DNA of 64,000 nt from Ophiobolus disseminans (lineage: Eukaryota > Ascomycota > Dothideomycetes > Pleosporales > Phaeosphaeriaceae): assembly GCA_010093685.1 (NCBI GenBank), contig MU006243.1:380360-444359 (forward strand), in the 5' to 3' direction. The position numbers were made by a program, and so were the translations under genes. Shown here piece after piece: positions 45,701 through 56,872 of this stretch. Below the pieces are notes generated by a model. That model did no database searches. It had not been told where the DNA came from and saw only the letters and a program-made list of their open reading frames with translations. Numbering within the stretch: position 1 is the stretch's first letter; each line of letters opens with the position of its first letter.

Positions 45701-47260
45701 TTAGTGGATCTGGTGTTTGCACCAGATTTCGGCTTCGATTTTGCCGGCTTGTGATCCAATGTAGGTTCGTCGTCTAGATCTGCACTTGCTTCTTCTTCGT
45801 CCGTACTTTCCTCGGCAGAAGACCGTCCAATCACAGAGTCCTCAGAACCAGACTCTTCGTCGACGTCACTTTCGCCCGAGGTTTTGGAGCTGTACAGATC
45901 AGATTCATCCTCGTCCTCGTCCTCGCACACGGAATGAGGTTCCAGGTCTTCATCCAAGATTGCATCCGGGAACACCTCAACGTACGACACCCGACCGCGA
46001 CTGCGGCGAGGGCGGGCGCTGGACTCTGGCCGTTTCTGACTCTCTCTCATATGCTGAGGCTGCCTCGAGAGGGAGTCATCATCTTCAGTGGCAGAAGTCG
46101 AGCCAGCCATTTCTGAAGCAGAGGATGAGGGGGAAATGTTGTTCAGAGCACTGTGATCATGGTGGCTATTTTCCGCTTCGCTGTTGTGAACACCGTTGTG
46201 GTCAAAGCCTTCACCCATTGCCAGGTCTTCGGAGCCCACAGTCTGGCGACGAGTCATGGTCCGGAGGCTCAGTGATGGATGGCCTTCTCTAGTGTCTTGT
46301 TGAGACTCGTCAATGGTCATGCCTCGGTTATCCTGGGTCTTAGGCTGGCCGTCTCCAGTGCCAGTCGTGTGCCTGTTGATGTCCACTTTCCTCCTTTTCC
46401 TGGCTCGCTCCACGACGACTGCTTGCTCACTCAAGTCTTCTTCTCTCGCTACAGTCGTAAGCGGCGCGTTGTCGCGCTTTACTCTCGATCTAGAGGCACG
46501 CCCTGACGTAGCTGGTAGCTCTCGCAGCTCATGATCATCTGCCGCGCCTGCCTGCTGTAAAGTGTTGGGCCTCGTCCTCGTCCCAACTCGACTGGATATA
46601 GGGAGCTGTGGCCCCAATCCGTCATTGCTGGTCGCTTCGGCGGGCGAGGCATGAGCATGTCTTCCTCGGCTCAATGGTGCTCGTGCTCGTCTGCAGAGAT
46701 GTGTCGTGTGGTTTCTCAGACAGACATCGCAAGGCGTCTGCCCATCGCACTTCTTGAACCCTCGGATTGTGCACCGGTCGCATCGGGCTGCTATGGCCTG
46801 CAGCTCTTCACTCGTTGGAGGCCGACACGTTTTCTTCTTGTCGGATATGCACCGATTACAGATAACCGAACCGGCCGTGAACGCACACTGGAAGGCGGCG
46901 AAACCCCCCCGAGTCCGGCAAAAGTAGCAGCAATGTTGTGGAATTACATCTGAACTGAGAGCGGATGTCTGCGGTGGAGAGAGTGCCGGTTGCGACGGTG
47001 AGGGCGACAGGACAACTTGGCACAGTTAGTCTACGGTATGATCGAGGCGATGGGGTGAGCGTACTTTCAATACGCCGTGCTATGCGCCGCTGAGTTCCCT
47101 TGTTTGCTCTCGTACGCGTCTCACGCAACGGGGCACGCTCTTCAGCGTCCTGGACAGCGGCAGGTCGACGTGGAAGCACTGCAATTGTATCGCCGTCCCA
47201 TGCAGGAACCTCAGCCTCCGAGTCGCGGCTCCGCTTTCGTGAGCTCGGTGGAGGGGTCAT
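39762..47260 (-). CDS. DNMT5: DNMT5: C5 DNA methyltransferase-RING-SNF2 ATPase
   Basis: Large nuclear enzyme of the DNMT5 family, known as an ATP-dependent CpG maintenance methyltransferase. Five exons: 47260-47065, 47015-44756, 44680-42422, 42362-40215 and 40164-39762, all phases consistent; 2421 residues. Order: basic N-terminus; Cys-rich region 94-173 with a Zn2Cys6-like unit (CDRC...CDGQTPCDVC); acidic/Ser-rich linker; methyltransferase with motif I MCSGTESP (~553), catalytic loop AGFVCKDLSRLN (~639), LLENVK (~683), QTRERMYMIA (~721) and GNAMSTTV (~920). Then a RING-like Cys cluster (~997-1030), a long middle region, and a SNF2 ATPase with Walker A GVLADLPSFGKT split by intron 3, DEYH (~1799), an inserted RING (~2129-2172) and helicase motif VI ARSRRYGQ in the last exon. 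Intron 2 needs the acceptor at 44681; the next AG downstream breaks the frame. The catalytic motif is Val-Cys, not Pro-Cys. ATG 47260 is the first true ATG. Confidence 0.95.
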
Positions 47261-47707
47261 GGTCGTGGTAATATTAGCTAAGGACGACGGGCATAGTGAG
47301 TCCAATTGACATGAAGTAGATTTAGTAGAGGGGGCCAATGATGGGGTAACGTGCTGGGGCGAGAGGTGAGGGTAAACAACTAGCTCCTAAACGCGTTGAC
47401 GCGCAAACGCGCCAACGCGCCACCACGAAATCTGGCCATTGCGCCACCCGGGGCCCCCCCGCCAAGATCCCACATGCACTGCATTGACGGCATAGTGGCG
47501 GAAGGGGAAAATGACGAGACACTAAATATGTTGGTAAGCAACCTTGGAAAGAAGTAGGTAATTAGTTGGGAGCCGAAGCGGAAAGACTACCGGTTTGGGC
47601 AACGCGTCTGTACGCCATCGCGGCTGGCTCCGACAAGTACAAGCACAAGGGCGTGTCCAGTTGCTCTTCTCGAGGTCGTATGTAGTCGGTCGCACACATC
47701 AAGCAAT
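47261..47707. other. Divergent promoter of DNMT5 and 2H phosphoesterase
   Basis: 447 bp between two divergent start codons. It contains the clustered ACGCG boxes listed separately. Otherwise ordinary sequence with a C-run near 47453. Confidence 0.6.
47391..47430. promoter_or_regulatory. Four ACGCG boxes plus CACGAAA (MCB/SCB-like)
   Basis: ACGCGT at 47391-47396, then ACGCGC at 47399, 47407 and 47415: four boxes at exact 8 bp steps. CACGAAA follows at 47424-47430. In yeasts ACGCGT is the MBF (MCB) site and CACGAAA the core SBF (SCB) site of G1/S genes. The cluster is 131-170 bp upstream of the DNMT5 ATG and about 280-320 bp from the divergent 2H gene. Function is inferred from motif identity. 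Confidence 0.65.
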
Positions 47708-48787
47708 ATGGTGGACAAGAAACCAGACTTAGTTCACACAAACAACATCTTTGAAGACCTCAGCGGTGTTTCAACTTCGGCCTTTAGCAATCCGTATGAT
47801 GCCCTAATCGCCGCATGCGAAGACAACAGTGTATGTTAGCTACGTAGATCGCCTCGGGCCCTCATCTCTTCACACTAACATTTGTCAGGCTCAGATCCAG
47901 ACGAAATACAGGCTCCATCGCTCAACAAGAAATGTCCAGCAAAAGTCCAAGCTGCTTGACGCAAGCTTTGCAGGCGTCAGCGTCGACCCCATTCTGGAAA
48001 GGCTGAGTGACCCGTCACTTGAGCCTGGATACACCGATCCACGAAACTGCTTGGTTTTTTGGGCGCGTCCTACTCAAAAAGTACAGAATGTGATTGAGAG
48101 GGTGCAGAGCGAGTTGGCAGAGGTTGCGCCAAGTAATGTCACTGGATCACAAAGAGGGCGAGTTGCTGACCAGTAATAGATCTCTGGCTGATGCCCCGAG
48201 ACAAACTACATATGACGATCCTCGAAGTCACACACTCTAAGACTGCAGTAGAAATTAACGAGATAGTCGATTCAATCCGGGGCCATGTCCCAGCCGTCAC
48301 TGATTATACGTACGACCATCGGAGCCGTCTAATCAAGCCACTCATTGGATTCGATGCGTCCGCACTTGCGCTGAGTTTTGTGCCTGCTGCTGGCGAGGGC
48401 CTGCACTCGGGTCGCCAACCAGATGACGACAAGTACACGTACCACCACCTTCGACGAGACGCCTTCGGGCTATTGCGCGAGGCAGGCGCTCAGATCGAGT
48501 CACGATATGTGGTGCCGTCGAGCCATCTGACAATTGCACGATTCATCACGACAAAAGACTTTTCTGACAAGAATGGCTCGCACGACCCCTCCAAGATGAA
48601 GGCGTTTGTTGACAAGATTGAGGAGCTCAATGGGTGGCTGGAGGCCGAACTCTGGCCGGAGCGTAATGCTGGCATGATACCGGATGGGGGGGAGTTCAAC
48701 GTCGGGGAGGAAACAGGCCTACATTGTCGCAAGGGCACATTGTGGTATGGGGATGGAGAGGAAGTCCACCAAGGGAGAGGGTATTGA
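47708..48787 (+). CDS. 2H phosphoesterase (RNA ligase/cyclic phosphodiesterase-like)
   Basis: Member of the 2H phosphoesterase superfamily, enzymes that open 2',3'-cyclic or 2',5'-linked nucleotide phosphates. Exons 47708-47830, 47889-48132 and 48180-48787, with introns of 58 and 47 bp; 324 residues. The two signature His motifs are present: KLHMTILE near residue 133 and SSHLTIARF near 239. Between them is the expected alpha/beta lobe. Exon 1 (MVDKKPDLVHTNNIFEDL) is poorly conserved in type and could have another start, but ATG 47708 is the first in frame. Close fungal homologues are usually labelled RNA ligase/cyclic nucleotide phosphodiesterase without a known substrate. It shares the promoter region holding the ACGCG boxes with DNMT5. 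Confidence 0.85.
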
Positions 48788-49167
48788 CCTGTTTTGACGG
48801 TGGCTGATGACGAACAAGGGTGGCTTGGGTGGGATGTGGCTGGTGCGAGCGTTCGAGCTTCGCGATCACGGCAGCTGGGCACTTGACTAGTACTTCGTAG
48901 AAACGACTGCCAGGCAGTAACAACCTCACCAAAGTCTTGGGTATCAATTCTCTCTTGTACAAAAACATCCAATCGCGCCTTGGAGCCTGTGAAGACGTAT
49001 CTCAGACATCTCTGCAGCACTTCTGACTGCCTAGAGGGGCAGCGTGCTCCCACATCAGCGGCCCGGTGCTGTTGCCTTTCTTCTACGCTCCACACATACG
49101 TGGCCAGATACATTTTCTTATATCATAGGCCCAAATCCTCAACCGCAGCTGCTTCACCCCACCCACC
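48788..49167. other. Intergenic: SEC18 promoter
   Basis: 380 bp between the 2H phosphoesterase stop and the SEC18 start. No motif or gene stood out. Confidence 0.4.
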
Positions 49168-51711
49168 ATGTTCAACCGAGACCGCCAGCCGGGTCTGCCT
49201 GGAAGCTCTCCGCGACCTCCGCAGCGCAACGACGGATATGGAAGGCCGCCGCCACAGCAGCAACCACCGCAGCGCTACGACGACCGACAACAGCAAGGCT
49301 ACCCGCCGCAGGGCGGCCAGCAGCGCATGCCTCAGCGCGACCCGGCCTCCGGTGGTGCGCAGGCAAGACAGCTGAGGCCCGTCAAGAGTCCTGGCGGTAA
49401 CGCATACGCCTTCGGCAACCTGTAAGGACCACCACAAGCCATGAATGGTACCGACTAAACTATACAGTGTCGCTGTCTCGCCGCAGGACTTTCCTCCTAC
49501 CCACGATGGTTCAGACATCTACATCCTCGTCAACGGCAACCACGTCCTGTCTGCACGGCCTAATGCAGAGTGCAGGCCGGGCGAGATTGGACTCACCGAT
49601 GCGCAGCGAACATGGGCCGGCATCACACTCGGCCCGCAAGACATGGTGCAGGTGCAAGCATACGATGCATTCAGCCAGGGCGGCGGGCAATCCTACTTGG
49701 GCGCTGTCGAGGTCGAGGTTGGCTTCGCGGCGAGGAAAACGACCGAGGCTCCATACGACCAGGAAGAGCTGGCCACACAATTCAAGAAGAATTTCGAGAA
49801 CCAAATCCTCGCACCCGGCCAGCAGCTATTGTTGGATGTCAAGAACATACCACTTCGCATGTCAATCCGCACAGTGACCCTGGTAGACCTGTCCATGGAG
49901 AAGGGCGACTCGTCTGCACCACCCCTCACAGATCCACGAGCACGAGGAATCCTCACCAGACACACACAGGTCGACTTCTTCAAGGATGCCCGTACCGACA
50001 TCAAGCTGAAGGCATCGAGCAGGCGGCCAGCGGCGAATTCCATTATTCAGCCAGGCTTCAAGTTCGAGGATATGGGCATTGGTGGTCTGGACAACGAGTT
50101 CAGCGCCATCTTCCGCAGAGCTTTTGCATCGCGCATCTTCCCGCCCGGCTTGGTCGAAAAGCTGGGTATTCAGCACGTCCGTGGTATCCTTCTGTACGGC
50201 CCTCCCGGAACTGGCAAAACTCTGATTGCCCGCCAAATTGGTAACATGCTAAATGCCAGGGAGCCCAAGGTTATCAACGGCCCAGAAGTTTTGAACAAGT
50301 ATGTCGGTCAGTCCGAGGAAAATATTCGGAAACTCTTCGCCGACGCAGAGAAAGAGTACAAGGAGAAGGGAGACGAGAGTGGTCTTCACATCATCATCTT
50401 CGACGAGCTGGACGCCGTTTGCAAACAAAGAGGCTCTGGTGCAGGTGGCGGCACCGGCGTCGGTGACAGCGTCGTCAATCAGTTGCTGTCCAAACTCGAT
50501 GGTGTCGACCAACTGAACAACATCCTGCTAATTGGCATGACTAACCGTATGGACATGATCGATGAAGCTCTTCTGCGTGCCGGCCGTTTAGAGGTCCATA
50601 TGGAGATCTCGCTGCCAGACGAGAAGGGTCGAGCTCAGATCCTCAAAATCCATACCACCAAGATGCGCAACAACGATGTCATTGAGTCTGACGTCAATGT
50701 GGACGAACTGGCCAAGCTTACGAAGAACTTCTCAGGCGCAGAACTCAACGGTCTAGTCAAGGCAGCGTCGTCCTTTGCCTTCAGTCGACATATCAAGGTT
50801 GGTACAATGGCAGCGATCAACCCCGATGTGGAGAACATGAAGGTCAGCCGTGCAGACTTCTTGAGCGCACTCGATGAAGTCAAGCCATTATTTGGTGTTG
50901 CTGAAGAAGAACTTGGCAAGCGACTCTTGCGGGGCATCATCCACTACTCACCTTTCATCAAGGACATTCTCGAAGAAGGCCGCCTATACATCAATCAAGT
51001 ACGAAAACCCGACTCGACCCCGATTCTCTCTGTCGCACTACATGGCCCGCCCGGCAGCGGCAAGACTGCATTAGCTGCGAAAATGGCCATTGACTCGGGC
51101 TTTCCATTCATCAAACTGATCTCACCCGAGGACATGGTCGGCTTCAGTGAGATGCAAAAGGTGCAACAGCTTGATAAGACTTTCCGGGATGCGTACAAGA
51201 GCCCTCTTAGCGTGATCGTGATCGACAATGTTGAGATGCTTGTGGACTGGGTACCCATCGGGCCTCGGTTCAGCAACAGCGTACTCGTCGCTCTGAAGGT
51301 CTTGTTGGACAAGCAGCCCCCCAAGGTACGTAATCACCCCATGCTTACGAATGTACAAGCTGACTACTTTAGGATCGCCGCTTGCTGATTTTTGCGACCA
51401 CAACCGAACGCTCGGTACTAACCCAGCTCGATCTTTTCAGTCGGTTCGACGCCGAAATCGCGGTACCCAACGTCAACTCGCAGCAAGAGCTCGCACACAT
51501 CTTGCGGGCATCCGGCGCGTTTGAGGACCGTGACCAACAACGCGCTATTGGCGAGATACAAGAAATCACAGGTAGCCAGGAGATTGGTGTCGGCATCAAG
51601 AAGATCTTGACAGGTATTGAAACAGCGAAGCAGGATCAAGACGTGCCTGGGCGCTTTGCTAGGGTCATGTCCAGGGCCATTGCAGCGAACAGGGGTACGT
51701 ACGGGCAATAA
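49168..51711 (+). CDS. SEC18: SEC18 / NSF vesicle-fusion ATPase
   Basis: AAA+ ATPase that, with alpha-SNAP (Sec17), disassembles SNARE complexes after membrane fusion; cytosolic hexamer. Exons 49168-49421, 49468-51325 and 51373-51711, with introns of 46 and 47 bp; 816 residues. A Gln/Pro/Arg-rich leader (about 1-65) precedes the N domain (VAVSPQDFPP onward). D1 has Walker A GPPGTGKT near 330 and Walker B IIIFDELDAV near 397. D2 has Walker A GPPGSGKT near 611 and the degenerate Walker B VIVIDNVE near 667, as usual for the low-activity D2. The last exon resumes with DRRLLIFATTTERSVL. This leader is longer than the short N-terminus of yeast Sec18. Confidence 0.95.
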
Positions 51712-53473
51712 TCGAGCATCCGGGCATGTGGTGCGCCTAGAGGTTAGGCAAATAGGACGTCCCGAGTAGACTAGACGGTATCGAATCATACCTGAGGGTT
51801 ACAGCGATCAGGTTTTCGATAGATATGCACGTCCCGCTCAACTAGCAGCACGGCGCGGTTAGCCTCATGTAGCTCGTTCGGCGCATGGTGTCTGGGTGCG
51901 ATTGGCGAAGGCTGAGGATACTACCTGATAGCTTGGGCACGTTGTACCACATGGCTCCGAGTGGCTGAACATGCCTCGCTCGCATGGCTGCCTCTGACAG
52001 CTGTGACACCGGATCGGCTCGACAACGCTGGGCCAGCCCCCATGCAACGGTGATGTGCGTGATCCATGCCTTAGTCAGTAAGCCTAGCGAATTCCCCACA
52101 GTTCGTCAATCCTTATGTGCGAAAACTGAAATCGGTGGTGAAACATTTCAGTCGCTGGCATGGTCACTGAGGTAAGCCTGCTTCGGACAGGGTCACCGTC
52201 GGGTGGCACTTTGAACGGCGAAAGGATTCTCGACGTCGGGAGTTGGCGTGCATGTTCGAGGTGGTCACATGGAGTAGGACGAGCTAGGCCAGCTCCTTCA
52301 CCGCCGCCAATGCTGTTGCTACGTTGCTTTGTCTTTGCATGTCGCTAGTGAGCGTTGTGCGAGGTTACGCAGACAGGGATCAGCACCGGTATAAGGCATC
52401 AGTACGCCAAGCCCAACCTGCAGCGAGGCGCGGAGTTCGTCTAGGTGGCCAATTGGGCTGCTTTTGCCCTGTTCATACTGCTCCTCGTGGAGATGACGCA
52501 CCCTAGATGGAGGGGCAGAAGCCAGCGGGGCAGAGGCCGGACCATAAACATTTCTCGACACCCTTCCACGACCACGCCAGTCAAACGCAAATACATCTCG
52601 TGCTGCAACCTCACTGCAGGCTTCACGCGCGCAGCCCCTCTCAATCTCTTGCTCCTGGCCATAACCATCTGCCTACTGCACCCAGACTGACTGCAGCGAT
52701 CTTCCACACGCCTTACCCAGATTGCATGATCAATGGCGTTGGCAAGCAGTCGAGCCAACGCATCAATTTGACAACACTTAGCATGTCCGTCAGGCAGACT
52801 ACCCATGCACCTACAGCTGTGGAGCTGTCGCTGCTTTTGCCTGACGTTGGCGTCCGCGTCTGATGCGCTTACCATGCCTTGCTGCCTTTAGCACTGCACT
52901 GATGCCGGTCATCGACGGCATTGTTCCCAGACTCACACCCTATTGCCATTGCATCCCAATTCGCCCCGCCGGACCTTCCTGCGGATACGAGCTGAAGATT
53001 GACTCCACTAGTTGCTCTCCCTGGCCAATTGGCTCTCTCTCGGATTCAGTGTCCCGTCGAGGCATCGTGGATCGGCTGCGGCCTACGGTCTGGGGCATTC
53101 ATCCAGCCCAGTCTAAATGACGCTTTCATGGCCGGCTTCAGCGGGAACAGACCTCAGTGGATGCAAGACTATGCAGCGTTATCATCTTGTGGGCGGGGTC
53201 ACGGCAGTAGACGGCATGAAGGGGTCAAAGCTATGCCCCACTGAAAAACATGCATCTCTTTGCCTCCATGGTGAAAGGTATAAAAGGAGGTCATGTTACG
53301 ACAAAGTAGGAGTGGATTTCTGACTCTTTTCTCTTCAGTTCTCCCCAGACTTTCATCGCTATCCCATCACGTTGATATCCAAGCCTAGCTTGATCCATTT
53401 ACCAGTCTCCAACTCAAGACCAGCTCCACTCCATACTCCAACTCACACACCGGAAGTTCACCAAACTACCACC
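51712..53473. other. 1.8 kb intergenic, no gene assigned
   Basis: Between SEC18 and the KxDL gene, both on the plus strand. Several frames of 80-145 codons exist on both strands (for instance 52441-52875 minus and 52507-52863 plus), but they overlap one another and resemble no family. The last 200 bp hold a TATA box and a C/T/A-rich 5' UTR. Confidence 0.5.
53279..53285 (+). promoter_or_regulatory. TATA box of the KxDL gene
   Basis: TATAAAA, 189 bp upstream of the start codon at 53474 and followed by a pyrimidine-rich leader (CTCTTTTCTCTTC region). Position and sequence fit a core promoter. Confidence 0.6.
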
Positions 53474-54138
53474 ATGCCTGCTACTCATGCATATTACTCA
53501 TCCTATCCCCAGACCTCCTATCCGATTCAGGTGCCACAGAAGCCGGGCTACTACTACCCACCTCAGCACACCTACGGACGCGTGTCAGCATCACCACCTG
53601 AAGCCCCGGATAGTGTCACCACTTCCGGAGTTGCATCTTATGAACCATCAGCGGCGTCTAGCAATTATGCCGGCAGTGCGAGTGATTACGAATCCACCAA
53701 TGGCGCCACCAGCGTGGACCTCCTTGACTACATGGGAAACCGTCTGAACGGCTCATTTGATCCAATGCCACTGGATCGAAGTCTGGCAAAGCAGGCACAG
53801 ACGTAAGTCCCCCTCACTACGAACAAAGTATTTAGACTAACGACCAGCAAGATCTGGGGAACTCAACGCTAAGCACCGCGAACTCCTCGAATTACAGGCT
53901 CTTGCTCAGCGCCGGTTGGCTGGCGCGCAACTGAGTTTCGCCGAGGGCATGAAAACCGCAAAGGAAGTGCAAAAGGATCTCCAGTGGACGCAGAAGCGAG
54001 TCGAGTATGTTTGAGACTGAGTTCCGTGAACACGCGAGCTGACAGATTTGCAGTGCGCTCAATGATCGAGCCGCGCGCAAGTACCCTGAACAGTTCAGAA
54101 CTGCCCAGCGGAGATACCCAGCACCTGTTGACTACTAG
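53474..54138 (+). CDS. KxDL domain protein (BLOC-1-related, KXD1-like)
   Basis: Small coiled-coil protein of the KxDL family, whose members belong to BLOC-1/BORC-type complexes that act in endosome and lysosome/vacuole trafficking. Exons 53474-53802, 53852-54004 and 54054-54138, each intron 49 bp; 188 residues. The N-terminal 100 residues are Tyr/Pro/Ser-rich and disordered, with SSYPQTSYPIQVPQKPGYYY. From about residue 100 (LDRSLAKQAQTSGELNAKHR) a continuous helix carries LLELQALAQRRL and EVQKDLQWTQKRVDALNDRA, the family's core region. The protein ends shortly after KYPEQFR. The acceptors chosen keep this helix open; the nearer AG of intron 1 (53847) would stop the frame within a few codons. 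Confidence 0.85.
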
Positions 54139-55820
54139 GTCTCCTGGCCACCAAATACGCCCTACGGCACTGTTGATGATACACCCATACATATTTCGGT
54201 TCTCCTCCAAAATACCGGCGGCATTTTCTTCTACTTTTCACAATTTCCTGGAAACGATTTACGACCCTTGCTATCTTTTTCTGCAATCATGCTGGAACAT
54301 CGACTTCCGCTCCACTCCGCTCCACTTACCGCCGCTGCTTTAGCATATCCACGCCAGCTTTCTGTTTTTGGGCTGTGACTCGGTTCGGGCCGTTGCAGCT
54401 TTCGCGCTTATGGCAGCTAGCGAACGAATCGCGGCATTTGATCGAAGGTCGGGACTGCAGGCCTGGTCCCAACAGTTGACGCGCTGTCGGGCGCTGCGAA
54501 CTGCTGAAACTCCGTATGATTTGCTCGGGATGAACGAATGGCGTGCAAGGGTAGAGATACGACAGGTCCATTTGTGGAGAGTATGTTCTGCTATTTCCTA
54601 TTCTAGCGATTTGAACGTGACTGCTTCTGGTTGGGTAGGGGGATATTATGGGGCTAGTTGCTTGTGGCTTGGTGGTTAGTAATGGTTGTAGGCTTGAGGT
54701 GTGCTTGACCCTCTTCTTGACTGTTCGTTGGTGTAATGGCCTGCATGACGACCATAGTAGTTGTGGTCAATGGCTTACTATGCGCTGATTCTAAAAAGAA
54801 CTCTACCAGACCTGATACGACTAATGGCACCAAATGTGACCAAGCATGCTACCGCTCCTTTTTCCGGTAGATGCCGCTGGCTGGACTTGGAATCTAATCA
54901 TTTCGTGCGAGCAGGCATCACCACATCCTCAACGCCGAGCCGGTCGAATATCTTGCTTTTCCCTAATCACTTGCAACTTTGACTATAACTGTCTGTCCGA
55001 CACGTACACGACGTCTACAAAAATGTCACAACCGGAGCCCACTCGGTCTTACTAGTCGGAAAGTACCCAAGCTCACCACGGGCGTGACACAGACGTTCAC
55101 GGCCGAAGCGTGGGGTACCACAACATGGCATTGGCGTTTCATGAAGCGAGAGGCCCCCCTGCCCCAAACTCGGAAGCAAGGCAGCCCAAGTACGACATCC
55201 TTACGCGGAAGGGTTTTCGAGCGGTGAGCTCCGTCCCGTGGAATCTGGGGTGTATGTTTGGTTGGTGGAGCGCGCGGGCGCTGAGGTATGTGGGAAGGAC
55301 CAAGGCGTCGGAGCGGGACATGCGTGGTTATCAGTATGCGGTCTGACATTGACAGATGGAGAGTGGGGGTGCGGTCGGGAGTTGTGTGACGGGCGAGAAT
55401 AAGCGGCCGGACGCGACTTCGGCGGTGCAAGGAGGCTCTTGCAGAAATATTCCAGGTTGCCTTTCTGCTTTGCCTTGAAGACTTCGAGCTACCTTACCTG
55501 CATTGGTAGCAAACGTCTGCGTCGAGTGAGTATGCTTCCGGTGTAATTGATCTAGAGCGACATGGGTGTGTTGCGGTTGCATGCTTTTCGGGATGGTCCT
55601 GGAAACTAGATAAAAGGGAGGCTCTGTCCGTTGATTAATGTTTGGGTTCGAAGGGTGAGTTGCCAAACGTTCAATAGTGTGTAGAGTGTGATATTTAGTC
55701 AATTTCACATCGTCTTAAGACCAACTGGTTTCCAAAGGCGGTGAAACAAACGGGGGTAGTTGACTGGGCGTAACATTGAGAAGACTATGTAACCCCATTT
55801 GTGAATTATCGATGCGCAGT
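54139..55820. other. 1.7 kb intergenic, no gene assigned
   Basis: Between the KxDL stop (plus) and the GTPase stop (minus). Around 55023-55346 there are two plus-strand frames (for example 55110-55346, with WNLGCMFGWWSARALRYVG) whose composition is protein-like. They do not join into one open frame and match nothing I know. The rest shows no signal. Confidence 0.5.
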
Positions 55821-56872
55821 TCACGACTCTGACGCTGGTGCCTCAGCCAGAGCCGGTTGCGTACTGCCCAGCTTATGGTATAGATGCCAAGGTGCGAATA
55901 TCTCCTTGGGTTCGCCTGGTTCTGATGACGACTCATTGGCTCTCTTCGCCGGAGGGGACGAGCCGTCTTTTCCTCTGCTAGTCTTGGCCACATCAGCAAC
56001 AGCGTTGCGTGCGGTCTTGAACCACGGGTTTGCCTCTAGGATCATATGAAAGATGGTCTCACAAACTTCTTTGACACCCTCGTTTGTGTACGATGAGCAC
56101 TCAAGATATTTGACTGCTCCTATTCTTTTAGCCGTTTCGTCTCCCTATATAGGACTTCAGTGCTTTTAAAAAGGAGGTGCATCATTGCATCATGAACACT
56201 TACGTCTTCTTTAGTTGATGGCTTTATCCCACGTGCAGCAAATTCCTTGACAACCCTGGGATAATAACGCAAGTCTGTTTTCAAGCCGATGAGGAACTTT
56301 GGGGCGCCCATGCAATTACACTGTTCCACCTCCGAATTCCACTGATAGTTCAATATCAGTCTACAATCTGGAATAGAAGTCATGCCGTCTTACATGGCTG
56401 GCGACGATTTCAGGATACTCTGGCTCGTCAACTGTCCTGAAGAAACAAAACACTCTAGTCTCTGAATACGACAGATGTCTAAGCCTGTCATAATCACATC
56501 CCGTATCCCACAGTGCCGTCTCGAACTGCACTCTATCATATTCAAACTCGGCAGGAAATTGGTCGGATGCAATTGGCACCGCGTACTATACTTGACACAA
56601 GTCACCACGAACATCGCTGCTCTTGGCTAGTGAACTTACTGATGACCAGAATCCCTTGGATGTGCGGCTAATTTAGTCAGTATTCGTCATTCCGTACGTC
56701 TCATTAATACAAGAAAATGGGCATACATAGCAAAGGCTGTCCTTCCGCAACATGTGCCAACAAGGCGAAATTTCAACGAAATTTGATTCTTCTCATTCAC
56801 CAGGACTGAGTCCATCTCCAACGGGTCTCTGGCTGGCAATTGTTTTCTTGAAACGAAGAGTCGTCGCCTCAT
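55821..56872 (-). CDS. Divergent Rho-like small GTPase
   Basis: Small GTPase-like protein related to Rho. Five exons: 56872-56727, 56667-56640, 56585-56394, 56341-56204 and 56144-55821, all phases consistent; 275 residues. The P-loop reads GTCCGRTA, so the essential Lys of GxxxxGKS/T is Arg. The switch II region is WDTGCDYDRLRHLSYSETRV, matching Rho's WDTAGQEDYDRLRPLSY but with the Gly-Gln-Glu segment shortened, so the catalytic Gln is missing. The base-recognition site is LIGLKTDLR (usual xKxD), and ECSSYTNEGVKEV matches ECSAKTGEGVKEV. The C-terminus has a 60-residue hydrophilic extension ending PASES, without a CAAX prenylation box. Nucleotide binding and hydrolysis are therefore doubtful. 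Exon 2 is only 28 bp. It lies downstream of, and on the same strand as, the coiled-coil gene at 57.2-58.1 kb. Confidence 0.75.

Noticed and set aside
52441..52875. Overlapping frames in the SEC18/KxDL gap
   Set aside because: Frames on opposite strands cover the same bases, and none has a recognisable domain or start context.
55023..55346. Possible small plus-strand gene (MSQPEPTRSY... and MGYHNMALAF...)
   Set aside because: The pieces lie in different frames and no splice signals join them; no known family.
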